64,000 nucleotides of DNA, from NCBI GenBank assembly GCA_035345875.1, contig DAORDH010000009.1, forward strand, positions 91,129 through 155,128, read 5' to 3'. The notes below the pieces were generated by a model that did no database searches, was not told the origin of the DNA, and saw nothing but the letters and a program-made list of their open reading frames with translations. Position numbers and translations under genes: made by a program. This DNA is from UBA2033 sp035345875. Lineage in GTDB: Bacteria; Spirochaetota; Leptospiria; Leptospirales; Leptospiraceae. The stretch's first letter is position 1; each line of letters begins with the position of its first letter. Positions 16,939-24,682 of the stretch are shown here, piece after piece.

Positions 16939-19080
16939 ATGAAATCGCTATTTGTAATTGCCTTATCTATTCTAATATTGAATTGCGAAATTAGTAAAAA
17001 TCCCCTCTCGCCCAATGGGCCTTTTGGAATTTTTACTTTATTTTTGAATTTATCTAAGATCGGAGAGTGGAATTATGCTGATGGTAAAATAATTTATTAT
17101 TCAGTTAATGAACCAATTCAGGATAATTTACCTAGCTTAAATTTTCCACTCAAACCAACAAAATTTAGTATTTCTGAACCACTTCCAACTGGACTCAGCT
17201 TTAATTCTGTCAATGGTGCGATTTCAGGAACGCCAACTACTTCTCAAGCGGAAAAAGAATATAGATTTTTGGCAAGTTTTCCGCCAATCCCAGACAGTCC
17301 CAATAATTTTTCAACTTTGCGAATGATCATTGGTGAGTATAATACGACGAACGGGATTAATATTCCGATACGAATGCAATTTAATTTTCCGAGAGAGTTT
17401 ACTTATTCTAATTACTCAATTGCACCAAATTTACCAACCGGCTATAACTTTGACCAAAATACAGGACTGATTACAGCGGAGTCTAGAAATACAACTCTTG
17501 ACATGGGAGTTTTTAAGGTCAAGGCAGCTAGAAATGATGGAGTTACTGTCGTCGGAAGTGGTAGATTTAATATCACCGAGTGGATTCATGAAGCCTACCT
17601 AAAAGCACCGAATGCGGAAGCGATTGATAACTTTGGAACTGCTGTTGCTATTTCTAGTGATACTATTGTAGTTGGAGCAATAAGGGAAAGTTCCAATCAG
17701 GCTACCATTACGAATGGAACTTTGACAAGCTCTAATAATTCTTTAACAGATGCGGGAGCTGCCTATATATTTAAGAGAAATGGAACGCTTTGGACAAATG
17801 AAGCTTATTTAAAGGCACCTAATGTTGGTGGAAGTGACCAATTTGGAAATTCAGTATCCATTTCAGGTGATACAATTGTAGTTGGCGCAGCACAAGAAAG
17901 CTCAAATCAAACAACTATTACCAACGGAACTACTGCTAGTGCAGACAATTCAGCAACTGCTGCCGGAGCTGCCTATGTATTTAGACGAAATGGAGCGACT
18001 TGGACTAGTGAAGCCTATCTCAAAGCCCCAAATGCAAACGCTGGAGATCAATTTGGTTATTCAGTAGCAATCGATGGAGATACGATTGTAGTAGGAGCTC
18101 GTCAAGAAGATTCGAATCAAACTACCATTACGAATGGAACGCTTACTTCTTCCAATATTTTGGCTGGAGTTTCAGGTGCAGCTTATGTGTTTCGCAGAAC
18201 CGGCTCTACTTGGTCAAATGAAGCCTATCTCAAAGCACCAAATGCAGAAGCAAATGATCAATTCGGTGAATCTGTTTCTATTTCGGGTGATACGATTGTC
18301 GTAGGCGCAATTAACGAAGCTTCGAATCAAACTACTATCACGAATGGTAGCACTGCTAGTAGTAACAATTCAGCTAGTTCTTCAGGTGCAGCTTATGTGT
18401 TTCGCAGAACAGGCTCAACTTGGTCAAATGAAGCTTATTTGAAAGCTCCTAACGCGGAAAGTAGCGATCAGTTTGGATACTCAGTTTCTATTTCGGGTGA
18501 TACCATTGTAATAGGAGCAATCAATGAAGATTCCAATCAAACTACAATTACCAATGGAGCCACTGCCAGTGGAGATAATACAGCAGCGGATTCAGGGGCA
18601 GTCTATGTTTTCCGTAGAACAGGAACCACTTGGGTAAATGAAGCCTATCTAAAAGCTCCAAATGCAGAAGGTGCAGGAGGATCAGGTCCTGATAGGTTTG
18701 GTGATTCTGTATCCATAGCAGGAGATACAATTGCCGTGGGTGCTTTGAATGAAGATTCTTTACAGGCAACTATTTCCAATGGACTATTGGTTCAAACATC
18801 GGATACTGCAAATAATGTATCTGTTGGAGCGGTCTATGTTTTTAAAAGAACGGGAACTACATGGGTAAACGAAGCTTATCTAAAAGCGCCTAATCCCACT
18901 GGAGGTGCATTCGGAAATGGTGATAAATTTGGTGATTGTGTTTCCATCTCAGGAAATACAATTGTAGTGGGAGCTTTAAATGAAGACTCTAATCAAACAA
19001 TGATAACAAATGGAACTATTGTCACTGGCGATGATTCTGCAAATAATTCTGGAGCAGTGTATGTGTTTAGGCGCAAATAA
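16939..19080 (+). CDS. Array gene 7: divergent type-A propeller lipoprotein
   Basis: The 713-residue product begins MKSLFVIALSILILNC (Cys16). Its Ig region has type-A layout but is clearly older: ADGKIIYYSVNEPIQDN, hallmarks LPTGLSFNSVNGAISGTP and LPTGYNFDQNTGLITA. Seven blades run from WIHEAYLKAPNAEAIDNFG. Blades 4 and 5 are close to each other (WSNEAYLKAPNAEANDQFG and WSNEAYLKAPNAESSDQFG). Blades 6 and 7 carry long AEGAGGSGPDRFG and TGGAFGNGDKFG insertions, as last blades do in other members. It is the final array gene; the downstream DUF5683-like gene starts 87 bases later. A probable surface lipoprotein, and perhaps closest to the ancestral copy because its Ig region has not been homogenised. 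Confidence 0.85.
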   Translation: MKSLFVIALSILILNCEISKNPLSPNGPFGIFTLFLNLSKIGEWNYADGKIIYYSVNEPIQDNLPSLNFPLKPTKFSISEPLPTGLSFNSVNGAISGTPTTSQAEKEYRFLASFPPIPDSPNNFSTLRMIIGEYNTTNGINIPIRMQFNFPREFTYSNYSIAPNLPTGYNFDQNTGLITAESRNTTLDMGVFKVKAARNDGVTVVGSGRFNITEWIHEAYLKAPNAEAIDNFGTAVAISSDTIVVGAIRESSNQATITNGTLTSSNNSLTDAGAAYIFKRNGTLWTNEAYLKAPNVGGSDQFGNSVSISGDTIVVGAAQESSNQTTITNGTTASADNSATAAGAAYVFRRNGATWTSEAYLKAPNANAGDQFGYSVAIDGDTIVVGARQEDSNQTTITNGTLTSSNILAGVSGAAYVFRRTGSTWSNEAYLKAPNAEANDQFGESVSISGDTIVVGAINEASNQTTITNGSTASSNNSASSSGAAYVFRRTGSTWSNEAYLKAPNAESSDQFGYSVSISGDTIVIGAINEDSNQTTITNGATASGDNTAADSGAVYVFRRTGTTWVNEAYLKAPNAEGAGGSGPDRFGDSVSIAGDTIAVGALNEDSLQATISNGLLVQTSDTANNVSVGAVYVFKRTGTTWVNEAYLKAPNPTGGAFGNGDKFGDCVSISGNTIVVGALNEDSNQTMITNGTIVTGDDSANNSGAVYVFRRK

Positions 19081-19166
19081 ATTAGGTCTAACCGATTAGA
19101 AAATAGAATTAGTATCTATCGTATTTTTTTTGAAGTAAAATAAAGTAAGGAAAGTAAAAAGCAAAA

Positions 19167-20099
19167 ATGTATAAGAAACAAATTTTTAAATTAGGAATCG
19201 GATTCTTTTTTTTCTGTCTGCCAATTTTTTCGGAAACAGTTTTACTTCGAAATGGAACTATCTTGAATGGAAAATTAAAATCCCAATCTATTAACGAAAT
19301 TGTAATTGTGATAAATAATGTTGAACAAAAAATTTCTAAAGACAAAGTGCTTCGAGTTTTGTATAGAGATTTAAGCAAAGCAGAAGCGAGAAAAGCGTTA
19401 GTCGATGAAATAAAAAAGCTAAGTCCAAAGGATAGAGAAAAATTACTTTCAGAGTTGAAGGATAAAAGTTTAGCTTCCTCCTTTGAAAAAAAACCAGAAG
19501 AGAATCCTAAAACAACAGAAGAAAAAATGGAACCACAGCAAGAAACAAAATCTACAAATGAAAATTTAGATATAGCGAACGATTCTAAAAAAACAGAAAA
19601 AGAAAAAATTGAATTCATCTCTAAATGGGGATATGTTTGGAGATCAGCACTTATTCCTGGTTGGGGGCATATAAAAGCTGAATACTATAAAACAGGATTT
19701 TTTTATGGAACTTTATTTTATGGCTCCCTAATTTCTGCTGGGTATTTCACAAATCAGTTGAACCAAGCGATCAAACAAAGAGATGAAAAAATAGATACGA
19801 ATACTTTTTTAACTTTGGGAGCAGGGGGACCGGGTTCCGCCTTATTGCTATTTGCCGGTGGAAGTTCTTCTACTACTAGCGATGACCAAAAAATCCTAGC
19901 CTATCGTTCTCTTTTGTATGGCTCAGCCGGCGCTGCAGTTGGTGTGTATATCATTCAATTGATAAATGTATATGTGATAGGAGTAAAAATTGAAAAATCA
20001 AGAGTTTCAGGAATTAATTTTTACTCTGTTCCTGAATTTTCCTCTTTAACAAAAGAGGTTGGAATGCAAAATGGAATTTCTTATACGATATCATTTTAA
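19167..20099 (+). CDS. SH3-like/DUF5683-like membrane protein
   Basis: The 310-residue product has an N-terminal signal (IGFFFFCLPIFSE), then a small beta module (VLLRNGTILNGKLKSQ with KVLRVLYRDLSKAEARK). A lysine/glutamate-rich linker spans about 75-150. The C-terminal part has WRSALIPGWGHIKAEYYKTG and several hydrophobic segments, resembling the DUF5683 family of bacterial inner-membrane proteins. The N-terminal module also occurs in the protein at 54219. An AGGA lies 16 bases before the ATG. The next gene begins 9 bases after the stop, and the one after that 4 bases further, so these three probably form one transcription unit. The biochemical role is unknown. Confidence 0.65.
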   Translation: MYKKQIFKLGIGFFFFCLPIFSETVLLRNGTILNGKLKSQSINEIVIVINNVEQKISKDKVLRVLYRDLSKAEARKALVDEIKKLSPKDREKLLSELKDKSLASSFEKKPEENPKTTEEKMEPQQETKSTNENLDIANDSKKTEKEKIEFISKWGYVWRSALIPGWGHIKAEYYKTGFFYGTLFYGSLISAGYFTNQLNQAIKQRDEKIDTNTFLTLGAGGPGSALLLFAGGSSSTTSDDQKILAYRSLLYGSAGAAVGVYIIQLINVYVIGVKIEKSRVSGINFYSVPEFSSLTKEVGMQNGISYTISF

Positions 20100-20108
20100 G
20101 GAAATTTT

Positions 20109-20594
20109 ATGGATAGGAACAAAATTTTTATCGTAGCTTCTGTTTTAATTGTTTTTGTATTTGGTTATTTTCTATTTGAGCGTTCCAAAAAAGAAACGAT
20201 AGCTCCTTTACAAATTGAAACTGATAAAAAAGGTTTAAGCCATTACCATAAAAGAGAAGTGAATAATACGATTAAAAAGCACATGGGTTCCATTCAATCC
20301 TGCTACAATCAAATGCTGGAGAAAAATCCAAAAGTAACAGAAGGCAAAATTCAATTTGATTGGCAAATTAAACCGGATGGAGATGTTGTTAAAGCTGAGA
20401 AAATCCAAAGTGATTTTGATTCAACTGATTTGGAAGATTGTATAAAAAAAGAAATTTCTTCTTGGAGTTTTCCGCCACCTCCCGAGCAAAATCGAAATAC
20501 GTATTCGGAATTTACTTTTCATTTTGTAAAAAAAGAAAATCTCGAAAAACAAAAAGACAATGCTCCCAAAATGATCAATACAAATTCGAAATAA
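20109..20594 (+). CDS. AgmX/PglI C-terminal-domain membrane-anchored protein
   Basis: The 161-residue product has one N-terminal membrane helix (FIVASVLIVFVFGYFLF), so it is anchored with its bulk in the periplasm. Residues about 50-145 match the AgmX/PglI tail domain known from myxobacterial gliding and energy-transduction proteins. The pattern is SIQSCYNQMLEKNP, then GKIQFDWQIKPDGDVV, then LEDCIKKEISSWSFPPP. Two Cys (in SCYNQ and EDCIK) are at the positions usually paired in this family. The family is TonB-like in shape and often accompanies outer-membrane machinery, but no ExbB/ExbD or TonB partner is in this window. It sits 9 bases after the DUF5683-like gene and 4 bases before the glycosyltransferase-like gene. 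The domain call is fairly firm, the role inferred. Confidence 0.7.
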   Translation: MDRNKIFIVASVLIVFVFGYFLFERSKKETIAPLQIETDKKGLSHYHKREVNNTIKKHMGSIQSCYNQMLEKNPKVTEGKIQFDWQIKPDGDVVKAEKIQSDFDSTDLEDCIKKEISSWSFPPPPEQNRNTYSEFTFHFVKKENLEKQKDNAPKMINTNSK

Positions 20595-20598
20595 AAGC

Positions 20599-22659
20599 TT
20601 GAAATCAAAATTCATTTCGTTATTCCTTTTTATTTTTTCTTTTTTATTTTTATGGTTTTCTAGACCCGCAGGAGTTGGGTTAGAAGATTCAGGAGGATTT
20701 TTTCTTTCCGCTTGTAATTTTGGGATTTCGCATCCTCCCGGCTATCCTCTTTTTAATTTACTCGGTGGATTATCACGATTAACCACTAAATCATTTTTAG
20801 ATTGTATCGATTCGATTCTGTTATTGAATATTTCTTTAGCTTCAGGAATCATTGTATTTTGTTATCAATTTTTGATGCTATTCATCCGTGATAACCTAGG
20901 CTTTTATAAAAAAGCGATAGTAGCTATAATTTCTAGTTTGGCTTTATTAGTATCGCGTTCCTTTTCCTTTTTAGCTCGTTCTTCAGAAGTGTATATACTT
21001 CATTTGTTTTTTGTAATATTTTTATTATTTATTTTATTGAAACTGAAAAAAGAAGGGAATGTATTTTATAAAAATGTATTTTATTTTGTTCTTGGGCTTT
21101 CTTTTGCCAATCATTGGCCTTTGATTTTAATTTTATTTCCTTTTTTCATTTCTTACATTTATTATTTAGAAATAAAAAAAAATATCTTTCAAGATATAAT
21201 TAAGTCTTTTGTTTTTTTTGCATTTGGTTTTTCAATTTATATTTATTATTTTATCAATCCATTTGTTTCAGAATATTATTTCTATTCGAAGGTCGAAACA
21301 ATAGCAGAGGCAATTCATTTATTTCTGAGAAAAGATCAATCTGTGATGGATGTTTTGCCTACTTGGGAGTTGATGAATTCCTTTTATTTTACATTTCATT
21401 TTTTTGAGAGAATCAGTTTTGAATTTGGAGTCATTGTTTCCCTACTTGGGGTGATTGGAACTCTACTTTGTTATCCCATTTTTATATTGTGTATTTCGAT
21501 TCCTTTGTTTCTCCCATTCCTATGGAGAACGGAAGTGAATCAGTTTACCTTGGAAATGTTTCAATACTGGGAGTTGTCTTCTTATATAGCAGTTATCATA
21601 GGATTTAGTTTGTTCATGAATTTCATTTTGGTCAGATTAAAAAATGAAAGGATAAAAAATTTTTACGCGATTGGAATCTTTGCGTTAGGCGCTATTTATA
21701 TTTCATTTTCAATTTTAAATCAAGCTCAGTTTAAGAAGGATTCTTTGGCTTCTGATTATTCTAGATTGGTTTTAGATTCCTTACCTAAAAATTCAATTCT
21801 ATTTGTGCATAAAGACACAGAAGCAGGAATTATTGGTTTTGAAAATTATGGTAGGGAATATAGAAAAGATATAGATGTTATCTCGCAGGTATCAGCGCTT
21901 TTTCCTAAAAGAGTTTTTCTTAGAAAAAAGAATCCAAATAGAGAATCACAAAGGTTACCCATTTTAAATTTTATTTCTAAGGAACTAGATAAAGGTCGAA
22001 GGGTTTTTACGACAAGAAGACTAGAACAATTCAATGAGCTTGTGCCATTTCCTATGAAATATTCTGAGTATGGAATTTACTTTGAGATAAATTATGAAAA
22101 AATAGATGTTTCTCTTCAGGGAGATTCTATACAAAGTATAAAAAATATTCTGATTTTAGAAAATGATAGAAGAAAGAAAAATCAAGGGCAAAGTATTTTT
22201 ATAAGCAAGTATAATTTGCCTTGGAAGCGGTATCGAGAATTTTTAACCAGAGACTTATGTCATACCTTACTTATTTTTGAAGGAACGATAGACGGCATAG
22301 AAAATCTTCCTGAGTGTAGATTTATTTATGCGCAGTGGATTCATGTAAATCAGAAACAATATGAACTTGCGGAGGAAGAATTTAGAAATAGTCTTTCAAA
22401 TTCAACGTATTTGTATAAATCAGAATTAGTCGAGAGATACAGAGATTTTCTATTAAATAGAATTTCCTATATAAATTCTTTGAAGGTTAGTAAAGAGGAA
22501 AAAAGAAAATACTTACTCGATACGATAGTAAGTGTTAAAAGTATTGCTCTCGATTATAAATACTGTGAAAACAAATTAGCAAAAATTCTTTTAAATTTAG
22601 CAAATGAATTATCTCTCAAAGAGGAAGATCTAATTGAGTGGAATAAAACTTGTAAGTGA
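20599..22659 (+). CDS. DUF2723/TMEM260-like (GT117) membrane glycosyltransferase candidate
   Basis: The 686-residue protein begins with TTG 4 bases after the previous stop, consistent with coupled translation. The N-terminal half is highly hydrophobic with about ten membrane helices. It carries the DUF2723 hallmark near residues 30-55: an acidic EDSGGFF loop followed by ISHPPGYPLFNLLGG. The C-terminal 300 residues are soluble and probably extracytoplasmic. DUF2723 includes the eukaryotic TMEM260 O-mannosyltransferase (GT117), which modifies Ig-like IPT domains. Bacterial members are mostly uncharacterised and would use a lipid-linked sugar. It follows a cluster of Ser/Thr-rich Ig/propeller lipoproteins, which are plausible substrates, but that is only inference. 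Confidence 0.7.
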   Translation: MKSKFISLFLFIFSFLFLWFSRPAGVGLEDSGGFFLSACNFGISHPPGYPLFNLLGGLSRLTTKSFLDCIDSILLLNISLASGIIVFCYQFLMLFIRDNLGFYKKAIVAIISSLALLVSRSFSFLARSSEVYILHLFFVIFLLFILLKLKKEGNVFYKNVFYFVLGLSFANHWPLILILFPFFISYIYYLEIKKNIFQDIIKSFVFFAFGFSIYIYYFINPFVSEYYFYSKVETIAEAIHLFLRKDQSVMDVLPTWELMNSFYFTFHFFERISFEFGVIVSLLGVIGTLLCYPIFILCISIPLFLPFLWRTEVNQFTLEMFQYWELSSYIAVIIGFSLFMNFILVRLKNERIKNFYAIGIFALGAIYISFSILNQAQFKKDSLASDYSRLVLDSLPKNSILFVHKDTEAGIIGFENYGREYRKDIDVISQVSALFPKRVFLRKKNPNRESQRLPILNFISKELDKGRRVFTTRRLEQFNELVPFPMKYSEYGIYFEINYEKIDVSLQGDSIQSIKNILILENDRRKKNQGQSIFISKYNLPWKRYREFLTRDLCHTLLIFEGTIDGIENLPECRFIYAQWIHVNQKQYELAEEEFRNSLSNSTYLYKSELVERYRDFLLNRISYINSLKVSKEEKRKYLLDTIVSVKSIALDYKYCENKLAKILLNLANELSLKEEDLIEWNKTCK

Positions 22660-22722
22660 TTTTTGTTTGCTTTGTATTTGATTTGCCACAAAGAAGTTAA
22701 TTTTTATTGAGAGTATACTAGT

Positions 22723-23004
22723 ATGCATCTAAGAAATTTCATATATATTATAATTCTTTTGTCCTTGCTGTTAAATTTGAGTTGTGGGAAGGATGAACCA
22801 CTTGAGCCAAGGAGTGAGAAAAAAGAAAGAAAAGAAAATGAGAGATTTAAAATAGTCTGTTATGGCGTAATGGCTATGTGGTATGGCTCCTGCAATAATG
22901 GTGATTTTCGGGTTAAGGCTTCTAAATATTGCCAGGATTTATATAGGGACTGCCTCTATTCTTGTATGTTAGCAAATCAAGCCGGACCCGGATGTGGGTT
23001 TTAA
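22723..23004 (+). CDS. Small six-cysteine lipoprotein
   Basis: The 93-residue product has a hydrophobic signal ending LNLSC (Cys21), a good lipobox. After a charged stretch (EPRSEKKERKENER) the mature domain of about 50 residues contains six cysteines (46, 57, 70, 77, 81, 91), enough for three disulfides. A GAGAG-like stretch lies upstream of the ATG. Small Cys-rich lipoproteins are common in leptospires, but I cannot place this one in a named family. It lies 63 bases after the glycosyltransferase gene and may be on the same transcript. Confidence 0.65.
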   Translation: MHLRNFIYIIILLSLLLNLSCGKDEPLEPRSEKKERKENERFKIVCYGVMAMWYGSCNNGDFRVKASKYCQDLYRDCLYSCMLANQAGPGCGF

Positions 23005-23058
23005 TTTATATACCACTTCTCATAAATAAGTTCTGCTATTTTTCATAAAAGTGTATTC

Positions 23059-23115
23059 CCAATTCCCAAAAGACGGTTTTCTGGTTTCCAGTCAGAATTT
23101 ACTTTTGGGAATTGG
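23059..23115. repeat. 14-bp inverted repeat with nested hairpin
   Basis: CCAATTCCCAAAAG (23059-23072) and CTTTTGGGAATTGG (23102-23115) are perfect inverted copies 29 bases apart. Within the loop, CTGGTTTCCAG at 23081-23091 can form a second stem. There is no T-run after it on the + strand, so a simple intrinsic terminator for the 22723 gene is doubtful. Confidence 0.6.
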
Positions 23116-23533
23116 TATAAAAGCATTTCATTCGTTAGCACTGACCTCCGACACATTACACAAAACTTCGCATCTATAAAAATGTTTTGAACGAGGAGCT
23201 TTTTTTGCTCTTCTATAAGAGCTTAGTTGTAATCAAAATATTTCTTTAGTATCTAAGAAAAGTCTGATTTTATAACTCGATTCAACGACTTCGACTCAAT
23301 ACATGTATGAGTATGTAAATCTTTAGAAGCTAAGGCCTGATAGAGTCAATGAGGAATATAAAACAGAAAAACCTAACTAAGACCTATCAACCTATCAGCG
23401 GCAATCTGTTTTCGTCTCCTTCTGAGTGACGATATGAGCATTGAAAGAGCCTTTGCGTAGACTGAACACTTTGATTGGGAAGGATAGTCATTCTTTCTCT
23501 TCGCGTTTGTTTTAGTGGTTCGTATAGTCTTGG

Positions 23534-23583
23534 TAGAGTGGTTGCTATATTCAGAATCGATTTTAAATATAACAACCACTCTA
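23534..23583. repeat. Long imperfect inverted repeat
   Basis: TAGAGTGGTTG (23534-23544) pairs with CAACCACTCTA (23573-23583). After one mismatch the pairing continues with TATAT and ATATA, giving about 16 pairs around a loop of about 16 bases. It lies about 215 bases before the sigma-factor gene. Confidence 0.6.
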
Positions 23584-23796
23584 AAGTCCGTATTCGTTCA
23601 AATGGGCATTGGTTTTTTCTACACCGCTCATGCAGATAAAGGGTTGAGAATGGTTTTAATCCATCTATCCTCGGATGTGGTATGAAATAAAATCCGCCAC
23701 AAGCTAAATTAGAATGAAAAACAGCAAATAATCTAAGAAAATCAAATAAAATGATTGTAATTTGGAAACGATAAAGAAAATAATAAAAATCGGATT

Positions 23797-24597
23797 ATGT
23801 CTAGGCTTCTTGACAAATACAATCAATACGACGAAACAAGTCTCTGGAAAGATTATCGAGTTTCTAAGAATGCAGAAATAAGAGCATACCTCGTTGAAAA
23901 ATATTCTCCACTTGTAAAACACGTTGCAGGTAGAGTAGCCATTGGCATGCCTCAAAATGTTGAGTTTGATGATTTAGTGAGCTACGGCGTTTTTGGTTTA
24001 TTAGATGCGATTGAAAAATTCGATCCTGCTAGAGAAATAAAATTCAAAACATATGCAATGACTCGTATTCGTGGAAGTATTTTTGATGAGCTTCGTTCAG
24101 TTGACTGGATTCCTAGATCGATTCGCCAAAAGGCAAAACAACTAGAACAAATCATTGGAATGCTCGAAAATAAAGAAGGGCAGACAGTAGAAGATGAATT
24201 AATTGCAAAAGAGCTCGGTGTTTCTGTTGATGAATTGGCAACTCTTCTAACAAAAATCAGTGGAACGTCACTCGTATCTTTAAATGACATTTGGTTTTTA
24301 GGGGATGAGAACGATGAAGTCTCTTTTATGGAAACATTGGAATCACCTGCGAATATGAATCCAGATGTGATCATCGAAAAAGAAGAAATTAAAAATGTAA
24401 TTGTAGAAGCAATCAAGACTCTCCCTGAAAAAGAAAAAAAAGTAATCGTTCTTTACTATTATGAAGACTTAACTCTAAAAGAAATTGGAGAAGTTCTTGA
24501 AGTAACTGAGTCTCGAATTTCACAACTACACACAAAAGCCGTTATGCGCCTACGTAGTAAGCTAGGCAAAGTTAAATCGGTTGTAACGAAGAAGTAA
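23797..24597 (+). CDS. fliA: Flagellar-type sigma factor (FliA/WhiG, sigma-28)
   Basis: The 266-residue product has the full sigma-70-family layout of FliA/WhiG. Region 2 is YSPLVKHVAGRVAIGMP, then FDDLVSYGVFGLLDAI and FKTYAMTRIRGSIFDELRS. Region 3 contains a QTVEDELIAKELGVS helix-turn-helix. Region 4 has LPEKEKKVIVLYYYEDLTLK followed by IGEVLEVTESRISQLHTKA. It directs RNA polymerase to late flagellar and motility promoters and is normally held in check by FlgM, which is not in this window. No strong Shine-Dalgarno is seen, but the ATG agrees with family length. The 790-bp gap upstream means it is probably transcribed separately here; an AsmA-like gene follows after 85 bases. Confidence 0.93.
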   Translation: MSRLLDKYNQYDETSLWKDYRVSKNAEIRAYLVEKYSPLVKHVAGRVAIGMPQNVEFDDLVSYGVFGLLDAIEKFDPAREIKFKTYAMTRIRGSIFDELRSVDWIPRSIRQKAKQLEQIIGMLENKEGQTVEDELIAKELGVSVDELATLLTKISGTSLVSLNDIWFLGDENDEVSFMETLESPANMNPDVIIEKEEIKNVIVEAIKTLPEKEKKVIVLYYYEDLTLKEIGEVLEVTESRISQLHTKAVMRLRSKLGKVKSVVTKK

Positions 24598-24682
24598 TTT
24601 TTTTTCGTTTTCAAAGTTATCCTGAATTAAATTATAAAAACTAAATATTTTTACTTAAATTTTAAGTAGTCGGAGGTTGTCC

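Larger units (their letters stand above)
3710..19080 (+). repeat. Tandem array of seven paralogous propeller lipoprotein genes
   Basis: Seven direct gene-length repeats of about 2.1 kb lie head to tail. Each encodes a lipoprotein signal, two He_PIG-like Ig modules and seven blades of about 70 residues. Every blade follows the pattern W-x-x-EAYLKAPNA, D-x-FG, SISGDTIVVGA, EDSNQTTITNGT, SGAAYVFRR. That makes 49 blades in 15.4 kb. Neighbouring genes share stretches that are nearly identical in DNA, including intergenic leaders, which points to duplication followed by recombination between copies. The final YVFRRK ends all seven proteins. The region would assemble poorly from short reads, so exact copy number should be treated with care. 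Confidence 0.9.
23005..23796. other. 790-bp intergenic region with strong inverted repeats
   Basis: No convincing protein gene is present; two overlapping leftward frames near 23373-23579 have no ribosome site or family resemblance. The DNA holds several dyads: a 14-bp perfect pair at 23059-23072 and 23102-23115, a small CTGG/CCAG hairpin nested inside it, a GCTCTT/AAGAGC hairpin at 23207-23222, and an 11-bp pair at 23534-23544 and 23573-23583. These could be terminators, a structured RNA or remnants of a small mobile element. The 3' end must hold the promoter of the sigma-factor gene. I recognise no tRNA or known RNA family. Confidence 0.5.

Noticed and set aside
3710..19080. CRISPR-like or short tandem repeat interpretation of the array
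   Set aside because: The repeat period of about 210 bases is coding in one frame throughout and matches protein blades; there are no spacers.
19109..19618. 169-codon leftward frame opposite the DUF5683-like gene
   Set aside because: Phe/Ser-rich product caused by the Lys/Glu-rich linker on the other strand; it has no initiation signal.
23373..23579. Two overlapping leftward frames of 62 and 68 codons before the sigma-factor gene
   Set aside because: They overlap each other in different frames, lack ribosome sites and cover one arm of an inverted repeat.
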